From Morella rubra (taxonomy: Eukaryota > Streptophyta > Magnoliopsida > Fagales > Myricaceae): a DNA stretch of 64,000 nucleotides. Positions 1-11,730 of the stretch are shown one piece after another. Every line of letters starts with the position of its first letter. The first letter of the stretch is position 1. The position numbers were made by a program, and so were the translations under genes. The stretch spans positions 12,254,663-12,318,662 of the forward strand of contig CM025850.1 of assembly GCA_003952965.2 (NCBI GenBank), in the 5' to 3' direction. The notes under the pieces are model-generated. The model did not search any database. It was not told the origin of the DNA and was given only the letters and a program-made list of their open reading frames with translations.

Positions 1-656
1 TTTAATCGATGCACCAGAAAAACTTAGTTCTCTCCCGTCGACTTCTCTGGAAGTGTAAATCTTGATGGTTTAAACCTTGGTTAGAGACATTCATACCTTG
101 CGTTAGCGATGAAGCTCAGGTTTTGTCGCGTTAAACGAGGTTTAGCGTGGGGGTTTGGCAAAATCAACTGCGAGCAGTGTATACTCTCATCTAGACTTTT
201 CTGCTCTTTTTTTTTTTCTGGGAAAACTTTGGTTCGCGAACGTTCTGTGAGAATTATGTTTTTCATCGTTGAAATATTGAGTTTGTTGACTCAGCTGCGA
301 AATAATTGGACATGTTCTACATTAAGCCCTTGACAGACTAGAGATTTAATACTAGGGAACGCTGTTGGAATGGCTGTTTATTGTGGTTTTTCAAGGGACA
401 TGTAAGGATCAACGATGGGTACATGCTCAAGGTTTTACCTTTATATTCTGTGAATCAGTACTTAATCATTTTCAGTTCTTTCCATGGACGTTAGCTCATG
501 CGAAATGGGAATTTTGGAGCGCTTATGTTTCTAGTAGGCATATGCTTTTGCTAGAGAACGGGTGAATTTTTTTTAGTCGCATGACAGCTATTTCTGTTGC
601 ACGCGTTGTACTATTAGTTATTCCAGTTGCAATAACATTATTTGTATTCACTTTAG
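1..656. other. No recognisable gene
   Basis: Short open frames of 60-74 codons occur on both strands but have no recognisable family, no convincing start context and no splice pattern. The last bases (about 640-656) are T-rich and end in TTTAG, which serves as a splice acceptor relic for the TFIIE-beta fragment that follows. Confidence 0.5.
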
Positions 657-1010
657 GCTTTGAAAGCTGCGGGTCAGATGTGGCTGCCGGCAAACTTCGA
701 TCCCAGGAATACATTGCTGACCCAAATGACCCTAGGGTGCCCATTAAGGTCGATGTTGATCTCAAGCAGCTTTTTCGTGGGATTGAATTGTCTCTTGATA
801 TGATTGGCATCGAGAGAGATATCCCAAAGAATGGGATGAAGCTTGCCACCTACACTGCTCAAAGGAGAGCCAGGTCAGAGGTTCATGGCATTTCATCCAA
901 GCCCAAGCCAAAGCCAAAGAAGAAGAAACATGAGAATACAAAGAGAACAAAGCTGACCAATATGCCCATCTTACAGGGCTTTTCAGGACTTTGGACACTA
1001 ATTCACGAAG
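657..1010 (+). pseudogene. C-terminal fragment of a TFIIE beta subunit gene
   Basis: The conceptual product resembles the C-terminal part of the plant general transcription factor TFIIE beta, which recruits TFIIH to the RNA polymerase II pre-initiation complex. In one frame from 657 it reads ALKAAGQMWLPANFD, then continues in another frame with the block SQEYIADPNDPRVPIKVDVD, LKQLFRGIELSLDM, NGMKLATYTAQRR, and a lysine-rich tail ending KRTKLTN; the frame slips again near 960. The piece starts exactly at a TTTAG acceptor, so it looks like copied genomic DNA, not a processed retrocopy. At least two frameshifts and the absence of the rest of the gene make it a broken fragment. The family call is from memory of the conserved tail; the pattern is specific, so I am fairly sure. 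Confidence 0.65.
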
Positions 1011-1180
1011 TTCAGATAAGCCATTGGCGAACCTAGCAGAGTATATCAACAGGAGGCTGCAATACAACAAATTGACCATTGATACCAAGCTGACCAAACT
1101 GGCAGGAACACCCTTTGGAAATTGAAACCTGCGTTCATTCGAAGTAACCTTGGAATGGCCACAATCATTGAGGCTCAAAG
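1011..1180 (+). pseudogene. Unidentified coding-like fragment
   Basis: Directly after the TFIIE-beta piece a frame reads DKPLANLAEYINRRLQYNK and then LTIDTKLTKLAGTPFGN before a stop; after a shift it reads like FEVTLEWPQSLRL. The composition is protein-like and unlike the surrounding spacer, but I do not recognise the family. It may be a second captured host exon joined to the first. A chance open frame cannot be excluded. Confidence 0.3.
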
Positions 1181-1334
1181 TAAGTACGGGCTATATCTTT
1201 GATATTTCTGTTACAACCATATGGTATGCTCTCAAACTCCAACTTGCTTGGCAATTGTATCAAGGAACTAGAATAGGAAATAACCACCAATGAATGGTTA
1301 GACAATTGCCTATTATCTATAGCTATCAAGCTAT

Positions 1335-2125
1335 AGAGAAGTAAAGGAGTGTAGCTCCATTGTGGCCTTTTTTTGTCCCTAGATCTTCCAGTGGAGTGCG
1401 AGAATAGGTATAACAAGCAGATTTTTTTATACTTATAGCCAACTGCTCACAAAATCAGAATACTTCCACTCATATGACTTAGAGTGTTGACTAAGTTCTT
1501 ATTTTTTCTAATCATGCATTCTGCCATCCAGTAATTTTTATACATATATCAATTTGATAGAGTTAAAGTTACCTTAATTATCTTGTATTTCTAAGTCCTC
1601 TTCCGACATTATCTTCACGAACTCCTCTACTATATATACATGTTCAACGATAATAGTAATCGAATTAGACTCTAGTAAATCTCCATGTTGAATAAGATTG
1701 ACACATGAATAGCGGCCTAGCATGCCTTATTTGACGAAATGTCAATCCATTATTTTCTGTAAAACCTCTGAAGATAGAGTTGTCCTGCTGTGAAGAATCG
1801 TCATATTATGGTCCTTGTTGTACATTCACATATAGTAGAGGAGTTGGTGCAGATAATGTTCAAAGAGGATTTAGAAATACAAGATATTTAAGGTAAGATA
1901 GCTCTATCTACTACAAGCACATATAAAAATGACTGGATGACAGTATGTATGATTCGAAAGGATAAGATTTTAGTTAACATTACAAATAATATGAATGCAA
2001 GTATTCAAATTGTTGGATTGTCTATGAGCATAAAAAACCAGCTTGCTACAACTATTCTCGCATTCCACTGAAGATCTTGGAGCAGGAAAAAATCATAATG
2101 GTGCTACACTTACTTTGCTTTTATA
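1335..2125. repeat. Large inverted repeat (foldback) with arms of about 320-330 bp
   Basis: The left arm (about 1335-1650) and right arm (about 1795-2125) are diverged reverse complements separated by about 140 bp. Matching blocks include the outer GTGTAGCTCCATTGTGG against GTGTAGCACCATTATGA, a middle block around AGATCTTCCAGTGGAGTGCG, and the inner CTCCTCTACTATAT. Identity is roughly 75-80 percent by eye. No clear target-site duplication was found. This is either a non-autonomous foldback element or an inverted duplication. If transcribed it would form a long hairpin RNA. Confidence 0.65.
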
Positions 2126-5010
2126 TATGAATTTGGTTCAACAAGCCATGTATGCCCCATTTGGTTCGAAGTTGTGGAAGACAAATGGGTTTGAAGTTGT
2201 GGAAGACACATCCTTACAGGTGTACCTTATGTGGCCATGGAAGTTGTAAAAGATGCTGTGTATTGAAGTTTGAGTAATTAGTTACCCAAAAAAAGAAGTT
2301 TTGAGTAATTTAATAAAATCCTTTTTGTGATGAGTTGGGAAAAGCTTAACACTCCCGTTTGTATTAGATTAGAATTTATTCTTCTACCGTATACGTTCAT
2401 CATGGTAAGGTAAGTTGAATGTGGAAGGATCAGCGGAGTTTGAATTTCATCTTTAGCCCTTATTACCTTCTCTACTAAGTGAAGAAAAAGTCCATGTCAG
2501 ATATGATTTGCTCGCAACCAACATGAAGAAATTGAAAAATGGCACATAGCATGAAAGGACGATCGAGGTCAAATACACCCATTTAAAAGAACAAGAAGAA
2601 AAATAAAAGGTTAAGACATTTTGCCAGGATTAGAGAGAAGAAGTTTTCGGATATATGAAACTTCCTGTTCTTTCTTTTAGACGCGACTCTGTTTCATATA
2701 TGTAGAGGCTTCTCTGTTTTTCCGGAGCATCTTTCCGATATTCTATTAGAACTTTATGGAATGCCAAACTTCAGTGGAGCTTCGGTATCTCTCCCTCCTT
2801 TTTTAGGCCCCTGGAGTTTTTCATCTGGGCGCTTTTAAATGGAAGGGATTTTATCTGGGCCTATGTCACGACATCTCCACTTAACTAACATCCCAGCGGG
2901 CTGTGAGAATGGAATGGACTTTATGAAGGCCCATGTTATGACGTATACACTCAAGTAGCATTTGTCTGCCTTTTCTAGGCCCGTCCAAGACTCCAAGTAC
3001 CCTCTGCATGCGCTTGGACATTATCAAGGCCCATTTTTGGACAACCAGTCATGGGGGTCTGTTTTCTTGAGTTATCTCCATGCCCAAAAAGTCAGAAAAA
3101 CAAGAAAAAGAAGTCCCAAGTGATTTGCCATCTTTTACGGATTATTAAGACGTCTTTTTAAGCGAATAGCGGACTTTTCAAACTGGGTTAGGTGAGTAAA
3201 CGCACCGGACGAATCAACTCCATTGAAACTCAAGGAAGAGCATCCTTACCGAAGGACAAGACAAATAAATGAAAAGAGTTTAGCTCTACAACATTACAAC
3301 TCGTGGATTTCGTTGTTCTTTTGATTTTCTGTTTTTTTAAAATTCTTTTTTAGGCACATGCCTTGGAGAATTGAGTCGGCAAGAATGATTAGAAAAAACA
3401 AGGTGCGTAGTTTTTAAAAAATTGATCGATATGATTGCATTCTATTCTCTCCGTCTTTCCTTTTTTTCTTCTCCATCCCGACTGATTGGATGTGGGGTAT
3501 CTCTTGCGCATAGGGTGCAACCTGAGATAGCTGCTGCTGAAGAAAGCTACGGCACCTAACGTGCAGTTAGACCGACTTTGAAATTTCATGTTAATTAGGG
3601 GACCCATCTGACTTTACTTTGTCAATTCCAAATTAAAAGGGCTGGCTCTCTATTGGTTAGGCCTCCTGCAATTTCAAAATCTTCATCACCTCCCAAGGCG
3701 GACTATAGCAATCATCATAATCCCCCAATTTTTAAAAAAAAAAAAACCCAAGAGAAAATCGTATAGAGGAATACTAGACAGCAGGAGGTATGTCTGATTC
3801 ATAATTGGAATGAGACCCCTGTCGACTTCAGTTTGTTTTCCCTGCAGGGTTAGGCCTAGACTATGACAAGTCGGCACGTTTATTCAAAATTCGGCAACGT
3901 GCTGTCATATTAAGTCACTTCGCAAGTGCAACTTCGCGGGGGAAAAGAAAAAAAAAAAAAAAATGCAGGCTATCTAGAAGAAATTAAAAATCTCATTTAG
4001 GTTTTCAATTGTACTGACCCTTTTTGTAGCGCCTGGGGTTGATGGTTATCTGGTCACGGCACGCTACACGCTAGGGTCGGTGAGGGGGGGTGGTGTAGAG
4101 AGGGAGAGAAGTAGAAATCTTGGCATAGACTTTTTGGTTCGAGTTGTAGAGCGCATGCTTATAGGCCTCCCAAAAGGAAATGTCCTTTAGCGCATGCTGC
4201 ACTACCGTCCCTTTGGAAGGCAAGTCAATGGAGTTCCTTTTTACAAGCTTACGGGCCATCTTTGTCCACCCCCTCGCAAATGGTCTGGAAAGGGACCATA
4301 CTACTAGACCCTACAATTGGTCCAACCCCTAAGGAGCTAAGGCACACCACCATCTCCTCCCTCCCTAAACAACTATTCCCACCATCGCATGCCGCGTGTC
4401 AATAGCCCAATTACATCACCATCTTATACTCTTTGTCCCATTTCGTTGCATTTTTGCTCTCTAGTACTGTAAGAAAAAAGCACGCACCTGCAACCGTCTA
4501 GATGGACAAAAAAAGATGGGTTCGGCTGGGTTATTGACATGGTGGGCCCAAATTTCCAAAAATAAATATTGATATTGTGGGCCCAGGTGGTAGAGCCCTC
4601 GCATGCCTTCTGATGGATTGGAATTTGGTTTCGGGAGCCATTTAGGGCCAGGCCAGAGAGTCAGAAAAAAGAGGAGACGTGGCCTCTTCTATATGTCTTT
4701 GCCTCCAACAATTTTTTTTTTATATAAATTAGTGGTCCGAAATCCATCAAACTTTGCCTGTAGCACTGAATGGGATGGTTGCTTCTGATGGACATGCCCT
4801 GGGAAATTGGTACATTGTTTGTTTTTTGAATTAATTAATCAATAAATATATATATTTTTGCGGAGTTGTCAGTTAGCCAGTTTAAGTCCTGTTTTTTTTT
4901 TTTTTTTTCGTTTTCTCGGACAGATAGTCTATAGCTGCCTTTTGGGTGTATCCAGCGCCAGATATTTGCCTGTTCGAATGCCAACTATAGGCTTAAGAAA
5001 AAAAAAAAAA
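2126..5010. other. Spacer, no gene seen
   Basis: No supported coding region. It holds loosely repeated segments around 2830-3060 in which the phrase AAGGCCCAT or TGGGCCTATG recurs at 70-80 bp spacing, a run of 17 A near 3946-3962, and a T17/A18 pair near 4890-5015 flanking a weak tRNA-like B box (GTTCGAATGCC, about 4973). Confidence 0.4.
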
Positions 5011-5405
5011 AAAAAACATTTTTCACTCATGGATTATAGTAAATTTTACATTTTACACCTTAAATTACTAATTTTGACACATTACATCTTTTAACTATCA
5101 ATTTTTGACACTTTGCACCATTTTATCAAATTTTTGGATTAAAATGACGATAATGCCTTTGACCTATTTTGCATATATTGAAGATATTGTTGTTAATTAA
5201 TTATTTTTTCAAAGATATTATTGTCAAATGGAGAGTGTAAATTGTTTAATATTAATAGTTGAGGGTGTAATGTGTTAAAGTGGATAGTTCAGGGTGCAAA
5301 GTGTCTAACATTGGTAGTTTGAGGGTGTAATGTCTTAAAAGATGGTAGTTTGGAGTGCAATGTGGCACTCCCTAGTAGTTTGTGGATGAAAAATTGTATT
5401 TTTTC
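5011..5405. mobile_element. MITE-like terminal-inverted-repeat element
   Basis: Sequence from about 5011 (ACATTTTTCACTCATGG, then CATTTTACACC and TTTGACACATTACA) returns in reverse complement up to about 5405 (ATTTTTCATCCACAAACTAC, TTAAGACATTACACCC). Arms run for more than 100 bp with moderate divergence. The sequence is made of repeated short phrases of the type GACAC(A/T)TTRCACC and has no coding capacity. Flanking A-runs hide any target-site duplication. Likely a non-autonomous MULE-type or foldback MITE. Confidence 0.6.
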
Positions 5406-8400
5406 CAAAAAAAAAAGGGAAAGAAAGAAAAGATAAATATATAGAGTAGGCCAAAGGGAGAGAGAGGTGGGCAGGGAAACTTGGCGTTAGGGTTCCTTAA
5501 GTCCTAAATTTCTGTGACTTGCTTGCAGTTGCACACCCCATTAAATAATTTTATTGGGCAAATTCATTCTTTGTCCGATATGCCAGATATTTTGGCGGGT
5601 TCTGAAATATGCTAAATTTCAAAGACAAACGTTATTCCCATGACCAGATTCAAAACAATCGTTACGGAAAAGGGTAACAAAAAGTGTCACCAAGTGGAAG
5701 GGGGAGGTACAAAGCAACAATTTTGGTGGTTGAGTAACTCTGATTTTTGATGTACAAGTTGACAGAAATTTATGCCAATTCACAGATGTATTGCCTTTTC
5801 CTGAATCAAGTCCCTGAAAGATGGAAAATTGACTAGGGCTTCATTCAACGAAAGCATCCAATGTAAGCTATCCAGCACCACATTGTACTGGGCTCCCTTC
5901 CTCAAATAACTCGAATTAATACCTTTTTGTTATGGTTAGGTCATGTCAGAAAGAAGATACCTAAATAAAATATTCGCAAGATAAGGCGTATGATTTCCTG
6001 ATTCAGAGTCATACCTGTTTTACTCTGGAAGTTCACCATCTCCTGATACAGCAAAGCAACTAGAAACAAGCATTTTTAACCACACACACAACAACAAAAA
6101 AAAACACTAGAAAAACAAGTATTTTGGTATTATCGCCAAATATATATTCCTCTAGAAATCTCCACCCAGTTTCAGCAAAAAATTCATGCCCTCCTTGTCC
6201 CTTATCCATGTATCCTTGTCTAATTTAGCTAGATCCCCTGATATTATGCTTATCATTTAGGTAGGACTTGGAGGTAGTCACTGGACTGCAAAGAGAATGA
6301 AAAGCTGCTGGAAATTCAGCCCCGCCAAGAAATAAGTCAAAGATAGCGGCTACAAAACTTTCCCCCACCTCCCGGGGCGACCAAAACAGAAAAAAACAGA
6401 GATGGAGAGGCTGGAAGCATAAACTGAATGACAGTGTTAGTGTATGGTCCAGTCCAAGCCCTGTAATCCACATCATAACTTGAATTGGAATGGTACTTAT
6501 TTTTCGTCTGGGGATCTAATTTGAATTCGAGGAAATTGGGTTGTGATTTTGTAGAATTAAGTTTTATTGAAGGGTGTCCTAAAATGAAAGGAAATGTTTA
6601 GGTACACACACGGTTACATACATAAAGATGCATGAATCAAAACAAAAGAGGCTGATTTCTGAATGTTGCATCCACTGTGAATAACCCCCTGTTTTTAATT
6701 TCCAGAGTGCCTTTAAATTGCCTTAAACATACACAGTTAATGGAACAGGGTGATGTATATGGATAACATGACAAACCTTATTACTTACTAATAGCAACCT
6801 TATAAATAATGTATATTCTTCAACACGATGTTTTTTTAAGGTTTCTTTATTCGTGTTCCTGCAATATGTTTGCAAGTACATGCGAGATGAGTATCGACCT
6901 TTAGATTACGATACATTGTTCTTGGACTGGCGGTACCTGGGCTTTCTGGACAGGCTGCTGATGCAATGCACTGATGCAGTCTGAATCAGAGTTTTTCAGG
7001 TTAGTAATCAGCAGCGGACGAGTGTTTTGGTCACAAAAGTTTACTACATTAATAGTTTAGTGTATTTACTTCACCCTAATTTCGTTTTTTTTTCCTTCCT
7101 GTTCACGAAACAGAGTAGTAGACATATAAATTAACTGCAAAAAGAGGCTCGTGGACTTTAGTGAGGAAGTTTCACGGATTCGTCTTAAGGGCCCGGTAGG
7201 CAGAGTTTTACTGGGGAATGGAGGAATTCCATAAATGGAAATATTAAATGCTGTTTCTACGACGATTTCGGCCCTTCATGAGTCATTGCTTTCCTTAGAT
7301 ATCTCGGGTTCCTGTCTTTTTCCCCAAATCTCTGAATAAACTACAAGATTTCCAAATTACGGAAACCCTCCACGAATTGCATGACAGATTCCTCACCCAA
7401 GTTGAGGATTTCTTAATGTTTCAAGGGTTCCTGCACTTGGCCAAACGACATCTTTGAGAAAGTTACAGAAAAGTTCCAGGTTTCGGCACTTGTGTATAAA
7501 AAAAAAAAATTCTCTCTATCATTTGCGGCTTTTCTTTTTGTACGAGTCATTGGTAAAACTTCTTTGTTCACCACAAGGTTCCGTTGACGATAATGTTTGG
7601 TAGCTATTTGGACCAACCCATTGAAGACCGTGACTTGTCATTACTGAAAGGAAATGCATTATAATAGCATGATCGAGATAACAAAAACATGTTTTTGTTA
7701 CGGAATGATAGTAACACAACCTCAACAACCTCAATAATACGCGTGTGAATTACAACAGCCAGTCCAAGCTTTTGTAGCTATGAAAGGGGTGTCTGAATCT
7801 ACCTGGAAATTGAGGTGGGTTTTGTCTGAAACGCATAGAAAAAGACATAATCTAACTAAAAAGTAGTGATAGAGTACAAATATTAGCACGAGGGAGAGGC
7901 ACACAGAGAGTCAGACGCAAGTGATTGTTGACGATTAATATATGATATATGACAGATGAAGGGGTGAGAGGTAGATGAGAGTGTGAGGGAAGGATTGAAA
8001 CACGACCGCTCCAAAAGGTGGGTCTGCTCCAATTGGACAGATGATCTTATCTCATCTCTCTGCTAATTATTGGGAAGGTAAGGGATCTGCAGATTTATTT
8101 CAGGCCCCCAATCGCTTCCTTGCTCCTTTTGAAAACTATAGGAATGGCCAAATGATAATGATGCTGTCATGCACGTGACAATATACTGTTATCTATGGAG
8201 ACCAAAAATCACTCGTATATCCTACAAGGACCACTTCTGAACGATGCCCCTAAACCCAAGTTCTCTTCATGCTGCAGTCTACTTCTGGATATTGAACAAC
8301 GTCTCAAGTTATGAAATGAAAGATGATATATATATATATATAAACTTAAAAATGTATTCGATCTATATAGTGCTGGAAGAGGAAGGATGAACAGAGACTA

Positions 8401-8937
8401 AACCAGGAACATCCTCAATTCAACTTGGGGAGACTAACCATGAGTCCACGGATAAGGCTCTCTGCAAAACCAAGGGCTTGAAGGCCCGTTGGATGGAAGC
8501 AGATGAGTACTCTTACGTCAGGGCGGCCCCACAATTTGATTTGTTTGCCAATGTAGTAACATGGGGTGTTTCTAGTTACACAAAAACATCCATCTATAGT
8601 TTCAATTTTCAACTTCCTCAGTACTCTTAAGGGACATGTTCTGCCCAATTCAGCAATTTAATTCATTTACTACATCCTCACATCATCTTTCTTTCTTTTT
8701 TTGGCTAGTGCTGACATCTTCACATCAATTTTTTTTTGGGTAAGTTGCATAAATTTTGGGTAACTCTCACATCATTTTTCACTGCAAAGTAATTATTATA
8801 TTTGTCAATCCAAATTCCTGAGGGCCAAAAAAGACAGCTATTATTAGAGAACGAGAGCATACCAATTTACACTGAAAATTATGAACGAATATTTTTCATC
8901 ACGCAAAACCTTAAAGTACTCTCGTACTTTCATCTCC
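5406..8937. other. Spacer upstream of the B3 gene, no gene seen
   Basis: Only short unsupported frames occur. A TA microsatellite lies at about 8325-8342. Some of this region may act as promoter for the B3 gene, but I see no specific site I can name. Confidence 0.4.
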
Positions 8938-9060
8938 CCCAACTCTCTCTCTTCTCTGTCTGTCTGCCTGTCTGAGTGTCTCTCTCTCTCATTGTCATAT
9001 CTTTGCTGCTGCATCAAATAGTTCCCAAAGTTTCCACATCAAACCCCTAATCATCGCGCC
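8938..9060 (+). promoter_or_regulatory. Pyrimidine-rich leader of the B3 gene
   Basis: A strongly CT-rich tract with repeated CTCT and TCTG phrases lies just before the B3 coding region. Such tracts are common in plant core promoters and 5' leaders. The transcription start itself cannot be fixed from sequence, and no clear TATA box was identified. Confidence 0.35.
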
Positions 9061-9096
9061 TCTCCCAAGACCCCTCGTCTCTCTCCTCTCTCTCAA

Positions 9097-11730
9097 TTGT
9101 CCATAGACCAATTGTCTTCGGACCTTCCAGAAGCAGTCTGGTGGACTCAGCTACAAAGGCAACAGCACCCCCTCATGGAGCCGATCCCAACTCATCCATC
9201 ATCTTCTTCAAAACCCGACCCCTCTTGGATCCCCGAACTCGGCCATCAGCGCCAAGCCTGGCTTAAGTCCCACAATTTCCAAGAACCAACCTCCATGTTC
9301 CCCCACCCGAATACCCCCATGACCTTCAACCTCAACAACGACGACAACGACGAAGAACTAGACGACCAAAACCCTGAAAACCCCACCTCCCAAGAAGAAA
9401 TCCAAGTGCTGGGAAAAGAACAACAATCAGCTGATGAGACCGAAAAAGAACCCATGTTCGAAAAGCCATTGACCCCCAGCGACGTTGGCAAGCTCAACCG
9501 CCTCGTCATCCCGAAACAACACGCCGAGAAGTACTTCCCGCTCAGCGGCGACTCGGGCTTGTTGCTTAGCTTCGAGGATGAGTCCGGCAAGTGCTGGCGC
9601 TTCCGGTACTCGTATTGGAACAGCAGCCAGAGCTACGTGCTGACCAAAGGGTGGAGCCGCTACGTGAAGGAGAAGCGCCTCGACGCCGGTGATGTCGTTA
9701 TGTTCGAGCGTCACAGGGACGACTATGAGCGCCTGTTCATAGGGTGGAGGCGGCGTGGGTCCACGGCGCAGGATAGCAGTGGTGGCCTTGGGGTTGGGGC
9801 ACAGCATAGTAATAGTGGAAGTGGGCCGGGGTGGACCAGAGTGTTCTATTCTGCTCACCCTTATCCTACGCATCATCATCATCCTCTCCCATACCAACCT
9901 GACTGTCCTCATGCAGGTGGTGTGTCTTTCACATACTCTTCTAACCCTATCTCTTTCTACCTCCCACAGACGACACAGAAATAGCGCATCAAACTAAAAC
10001 CTCCTTAATTTTTTTTGAAAAGCAAAAACTAACACTAAAAAAATAGTGCCATAGGAGCACATGAAATTGCGTGAAGGGCACCCTCCAATGATTTGGGAGG
10101 AATGTGGTCGTCTAACATGTAAGGTAATTTGTTTTCATGTTACATTGGAGAACGTGTTCCTTCATCAATTAGCAATCTGGTCTACAATTATTTTCAGATA
10201 CATTTTGCTGATTTTCGACGTACCCATTGATTGCGTGTACAAAATTTAATGATAAAAGACATATAGATTAAATTGGTATCTGTAAGTCTGCAAATTTATT
10301 TGAGACGAAAATTTGATGGGTTGTTGAGGTAGAAACTCGGGCATTATAACATGCACGTACGTGTTTTTAATGGTTGCAGAGGTACCTAATCAGAACCAAA
10401 CGACGCCGGCGGGGAGCTCGAGGATTCTAAGGCTGTTCGGGGTGAATTTGGAGTGCCAACAGCCGGAAGAGTCGGAGCCATCCACACCTGACGGGTCGTC
10501 TTTGTCGAGCCAGGGTCCAGCCTACGGCCAGCACCTGCATAATTACTATCAACCTGCAGCTTATTCTTCATCAGATCCTCAGGCTCACATGGTACGCCAA
10601 TATTTTAATACATAAAAGTGTGTTAAACATAATATTGTTGTTAATTATAATTCTCGTTAAATATCTAGGGTGTCGTTATTGTCTTACTTTTAAAATTGAC
10701 CAGATGGATTACTTTGGTCCAAAACCTGTCTAGTGTTTGACACCTGTTGTTTAGCACATGTGAGTTTGAAATCACCCGTCTGCATGAAATTGATTTTGTT
10801 GAACTCTAAAGTTAGGCTGTTTTTTGAGGAGCACTATCAGGTGGCCAGGTGGCCTGTATAAAAACTTAACTGGTCTCAATCCTTCCCAACAATCTTGATT
10901 TTTGGTAGTTTAATGGCTATATATATTGGTGCTAGCTGAGAGTGGATTTATGAATTAAGGGCCATTGTAAAATGCCCCTTTATATGATTGCTCACAGTGC
11001 ATGCCTTTTGTTGAATTACGAGCTAGCTGGGATCAGTCATATTGCCCGTAGTGGGTTTGATTTGTTTTGAACCAGGCGAAACGTATTATTACAAACACCT
11101 TCGGGAAATAGTTATCTCCAATATGATAAAGGGAGGATATTCTTTCCAACATGGAGTTGAGTCACAACCATGCAGAAAATTAATACCGAATTGAAGTCGG
11201 TTTGATTAATTTGGTAACTTTTGCTTTCGGCTGGGTTCGATTTGGAAAGTTGAAAGTGATAAATATCCACGCTTCTAATTTAATCATCCAACATGGCTAC
11301 ATAGGACCGGGGGAACCATAGGTTATGGGAGTTGAAACAGACCAATTAATTTACTGCCAGATTACTCTAGATCTCTCTCTCTCTCTGTGGGGAACAATCC
11401 TCCAAATAGATAGTTCCCTTCTAACTGGCCCATTAAGATTTATCAATGGTACCATTAGTTAAGCCAACTCACCAAAATAATTGATGGTCAGTAGACGAAT
11501 CAAGGTACTACTGCTTGTCATGCTGTTAATCCTTTTCTTCTAAAAATGCACCTGAATTTTCTTTCCTATTAATCCCTTGGACGCATATAGTCTCCAATCC
11601 TTATGCATAGTGATGAAAAATCTTATGCATTTTCTTTGTCGGCAAGATAGTTATTCGATGTATGTGATTGCAACAGGATATCACCTTCTCCCGAGATGTC
11701 AATTACCAAATGAGAAATCATCGAGGATAA
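9097..11730 (+). CDS. B3-domain transcription factor, NGATHA-like (NGAL2/NGAL3 type)
   Basis: This is a DNA-binding repressor of the RAV/NGAL branch, whose Arabidopsis members (SOD7/NGAL2, DPA4/NGAL3, ABS2/NGAL1) limit organ growth and leaf-margin serration. Exons are 9097-9916, 10380-10591 and 11677-11730; all have GT-AG borders and the phases close, giving 361 aa from 9097. The B3 domain spans about residues 121-220 ([20 protein letters not shown], then [20 protein letters not shown]). The repression motif RLFGVNLEC is at 291-299. The tiny last exon encodes [17 protein letters not shown], a tail typical of the family. The family N-terminus [16 protein letters not shown] is preserved but its first codon is TTG. 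The first in-frame ATG is 9175, which would give 335 aa. Reading through the second donor gives an alternative end at 10615. Confidence 0.9.

Noticed and set aside
81-333. Short overlapping frames at the left edge as a gene end
   Set aside because: No family resemblance and no splice or polyadenylation pattern that supports either strand.
4858-5015. SINE or tRNA gene with B box GTTCGAATGCC followed by a poly-A run
   Set aside because: Only a weak B box is present, no A box at proper spacing, and the A run belongs to the border of the adjacent MITE.
9427-9912. 161-codon antisense frame over the B3 exon
   Set aside because: It is the shadow of a GC-rich coding exon, with low-complexity arginine and proline content and no start or splice support.
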